Source: an uncultured Lachnospiraceae bacterium
Lineage (GTDB): Bacteria; Bacillota; Clostridia; Lachnospirales; Lachnospiraceae
Direction: 5' to 3'
DNA: 64,000 nucleotides
Assembly: GCA_902801515.1 (NCBI GenBank)
Contig: CADCII010000019.1
Location: 1 to 64,000 of the forward strand
Below, piece by piece: positions 63,201 through 64,000 of the stretch. The notes beneath the pieces are model-generated. The model was not told where the DNA came from. It made no database searches and saw only the letters and a program-made list of their open reading frames with translations. The translations under genes were made by a program, and so were the position numbers. The stretch's first letter is position 1. The number at the start of each line of letters is the position of its first letter.

Positions 63201-64000
63201 CGTGGCCGGAAGGTGATGACAGACTTGTCGATAAGTATTTCAGAGGGAACACTTACGTAGATTACAGTGCCCATCAGCTCCAGATGTACTTCATGGAACG
63301 AGGCGGCGGATGTTCCAACCTGCATGTGAAGTTTAACCTTCCCATCCTCGAAGAGGGTACGCTTAAGATCAGCAAAGAGCTGGAGGATGCTGACCCGAGA
63401 TATGATCATGAGACTTATCAGTTTCAGATCTGCAGGCAGGATGGAACTCCAATCACCAGTATAGGCGGACAAAATGACGACATTATAAATCTTGTAAAAG
63501 AAGAAACAGGAGATTCAATTCAGATTGATGCGCAGGGGAGGTTTTCATTGAAAGCAGGTGAGACTGCGGTTGCTTCTCTGCGGAATTCAAGCCTGCAGTA
63601 TCTGATCAAAGAGATTGGAATGAACTCGACTGACTATGATGTTACAATCAATGGCCAGACATCGGCAATCAATAATAACGGTGAAGCGGATAGCTCCGTG
63701 GATACCGTTCAGAACCGCCCGGCAGTTACAGTAAAAAACAAGCCGAAGCGGTTGGGAGATCTGCGGATCACCAAACAGATAGAGGGAGGGATCCATAATC
63801 CTCTATTATCCCCCAGATTCGAGTTTTATGTATATCTCGAGAATCAGAGCGGAGAGATTGTACCTTATTCGCAGGGTATATATTATGTAATGAAGGGTGA
63901 TAACTACTGCGAATACAGGGGAGGCAACCTGGTTGAACTGCCGCAGGGACAGAAACCGGCTCCACTCAGGAGCGGGCAATATGGTTCGATCGCTAACATC
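59114..64000 (+). CDS. Giant surface protein with LamG-like and fibro-slime domains, 3'-truncated by window (paralogue 4)
   Basis: Open from ATG 59114 to the window end, at least 1629 residues. The first ~370 residues closely match paralogue 3 ([20 protein letters not shown], ESETE stretch, FTEGTTM domain, [12 protein letters not shown]). Then its content differs: a LamG/concanavalin-like domain ([19 protein letters not shown] near residue 680 to [20 protein letters not shown] near 880, both in part), a glycan-binding-like module ([19 protein letters not shown], ~940), and a fibro-slime domain ([23 protein letters not shown], in part, ~1300) similar to that of paralogue 2. A Cna-B-like region follows ([21 protein letters not shown], in part). 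The missing end probably has more Cna-B domains and a sorting signal. Confidence 0.85.
   Translation, partial: [1629 protein letters not shown]

Overview
This window looks like chromosomal DNA of an anaerobic Gram-positive bacterium of the class Clostridia, most like a gut or rumen Lachnospiraceae-type organism. That is an inference. It rests on the DUF512-der-plsY gene order, LPxTG surface proteins, meso-diaminopimelate dehydrogenase, FchA/FolD one-carbon enzymes, desulfoferrodoxin, and many Hdr-type iron-sulfur proteins. I saw no rRNA, tRNA, CRISPR array or intact insertion sequence.

Bases 1-5.4 kb are housekeeping: the 3' end of a PgeF-type gene, prs, a DUF512 radical-SAM protein, der and plsY. 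Bases 5.5-17.3 kb hold the most interesting metabolic block, 13 tightly packed co-directional genes: hdrB-hdrC-hdrA, an mvhD/flxD gene, two AsrA/FrhB-like iron-sulfur proteins, an AsrB/PyrK-like NAD(P)H flavoprotein (flxA-like), a soluble two-subunit fumarate reductase, both subunits of class I fumarase, a small membrane protein and a malate-type member of the LDH/MDH family. Read together they encode oxaloacetate -> malate -> fumarate -> succinate, with the last step physically linked to a HdrABC-FlxABCD electron-bifurcation module. I propose that this is a cytoplasmic NADH-dependent fumarate reductase that also reduces ferredoxin.

Bases 17.4-33.2 kb are mixed metabolism and accessory genes: fchA-folD (FolD lacks its cyclohydrolase residues), a patatin-like lipase, gdhA, desulfoferrodoxin, a membrane VWA protein, a NYN/PIN-domain protein with an Asn/Gln-rich region, an L,D-transpeptidase, an alpha/beta hydrolase, a HigB/HigA-ImmA toxin-antitoxin pair with two operator palindromes, a LacI-family regulator divergent from a broken araA, and ddh. 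A 25-base palindromic repeat recurs six times here, at the 3' ends of genes and around hairpins.

Bases 33.8-64 kb are a surface-protein island. Four giant paralogues, three of them over 2100 residues and the fourth cut by the window end, share an N-terminal membrane segment ending in LILPAITVS, a Glu/Thr-rich stretch and arrays of Cna-B/SpaA-like domains. They differ in their cargo: a VWA domain, fibro-slime domains, a LamG-like domain and a glycan-binding-like fold. Two end in LPSTGG sorting signals; in the third the signal is out of frame. A LytS-like sensor kinase and a SARP-like response regulator lie between the first and second giants, next to a frameshifted lipoprotein gene. Between the third and fourth giants is a small restriction-like island with its own controller gene and operator, ending in a truncated GIY-YIG/helicase fragment.
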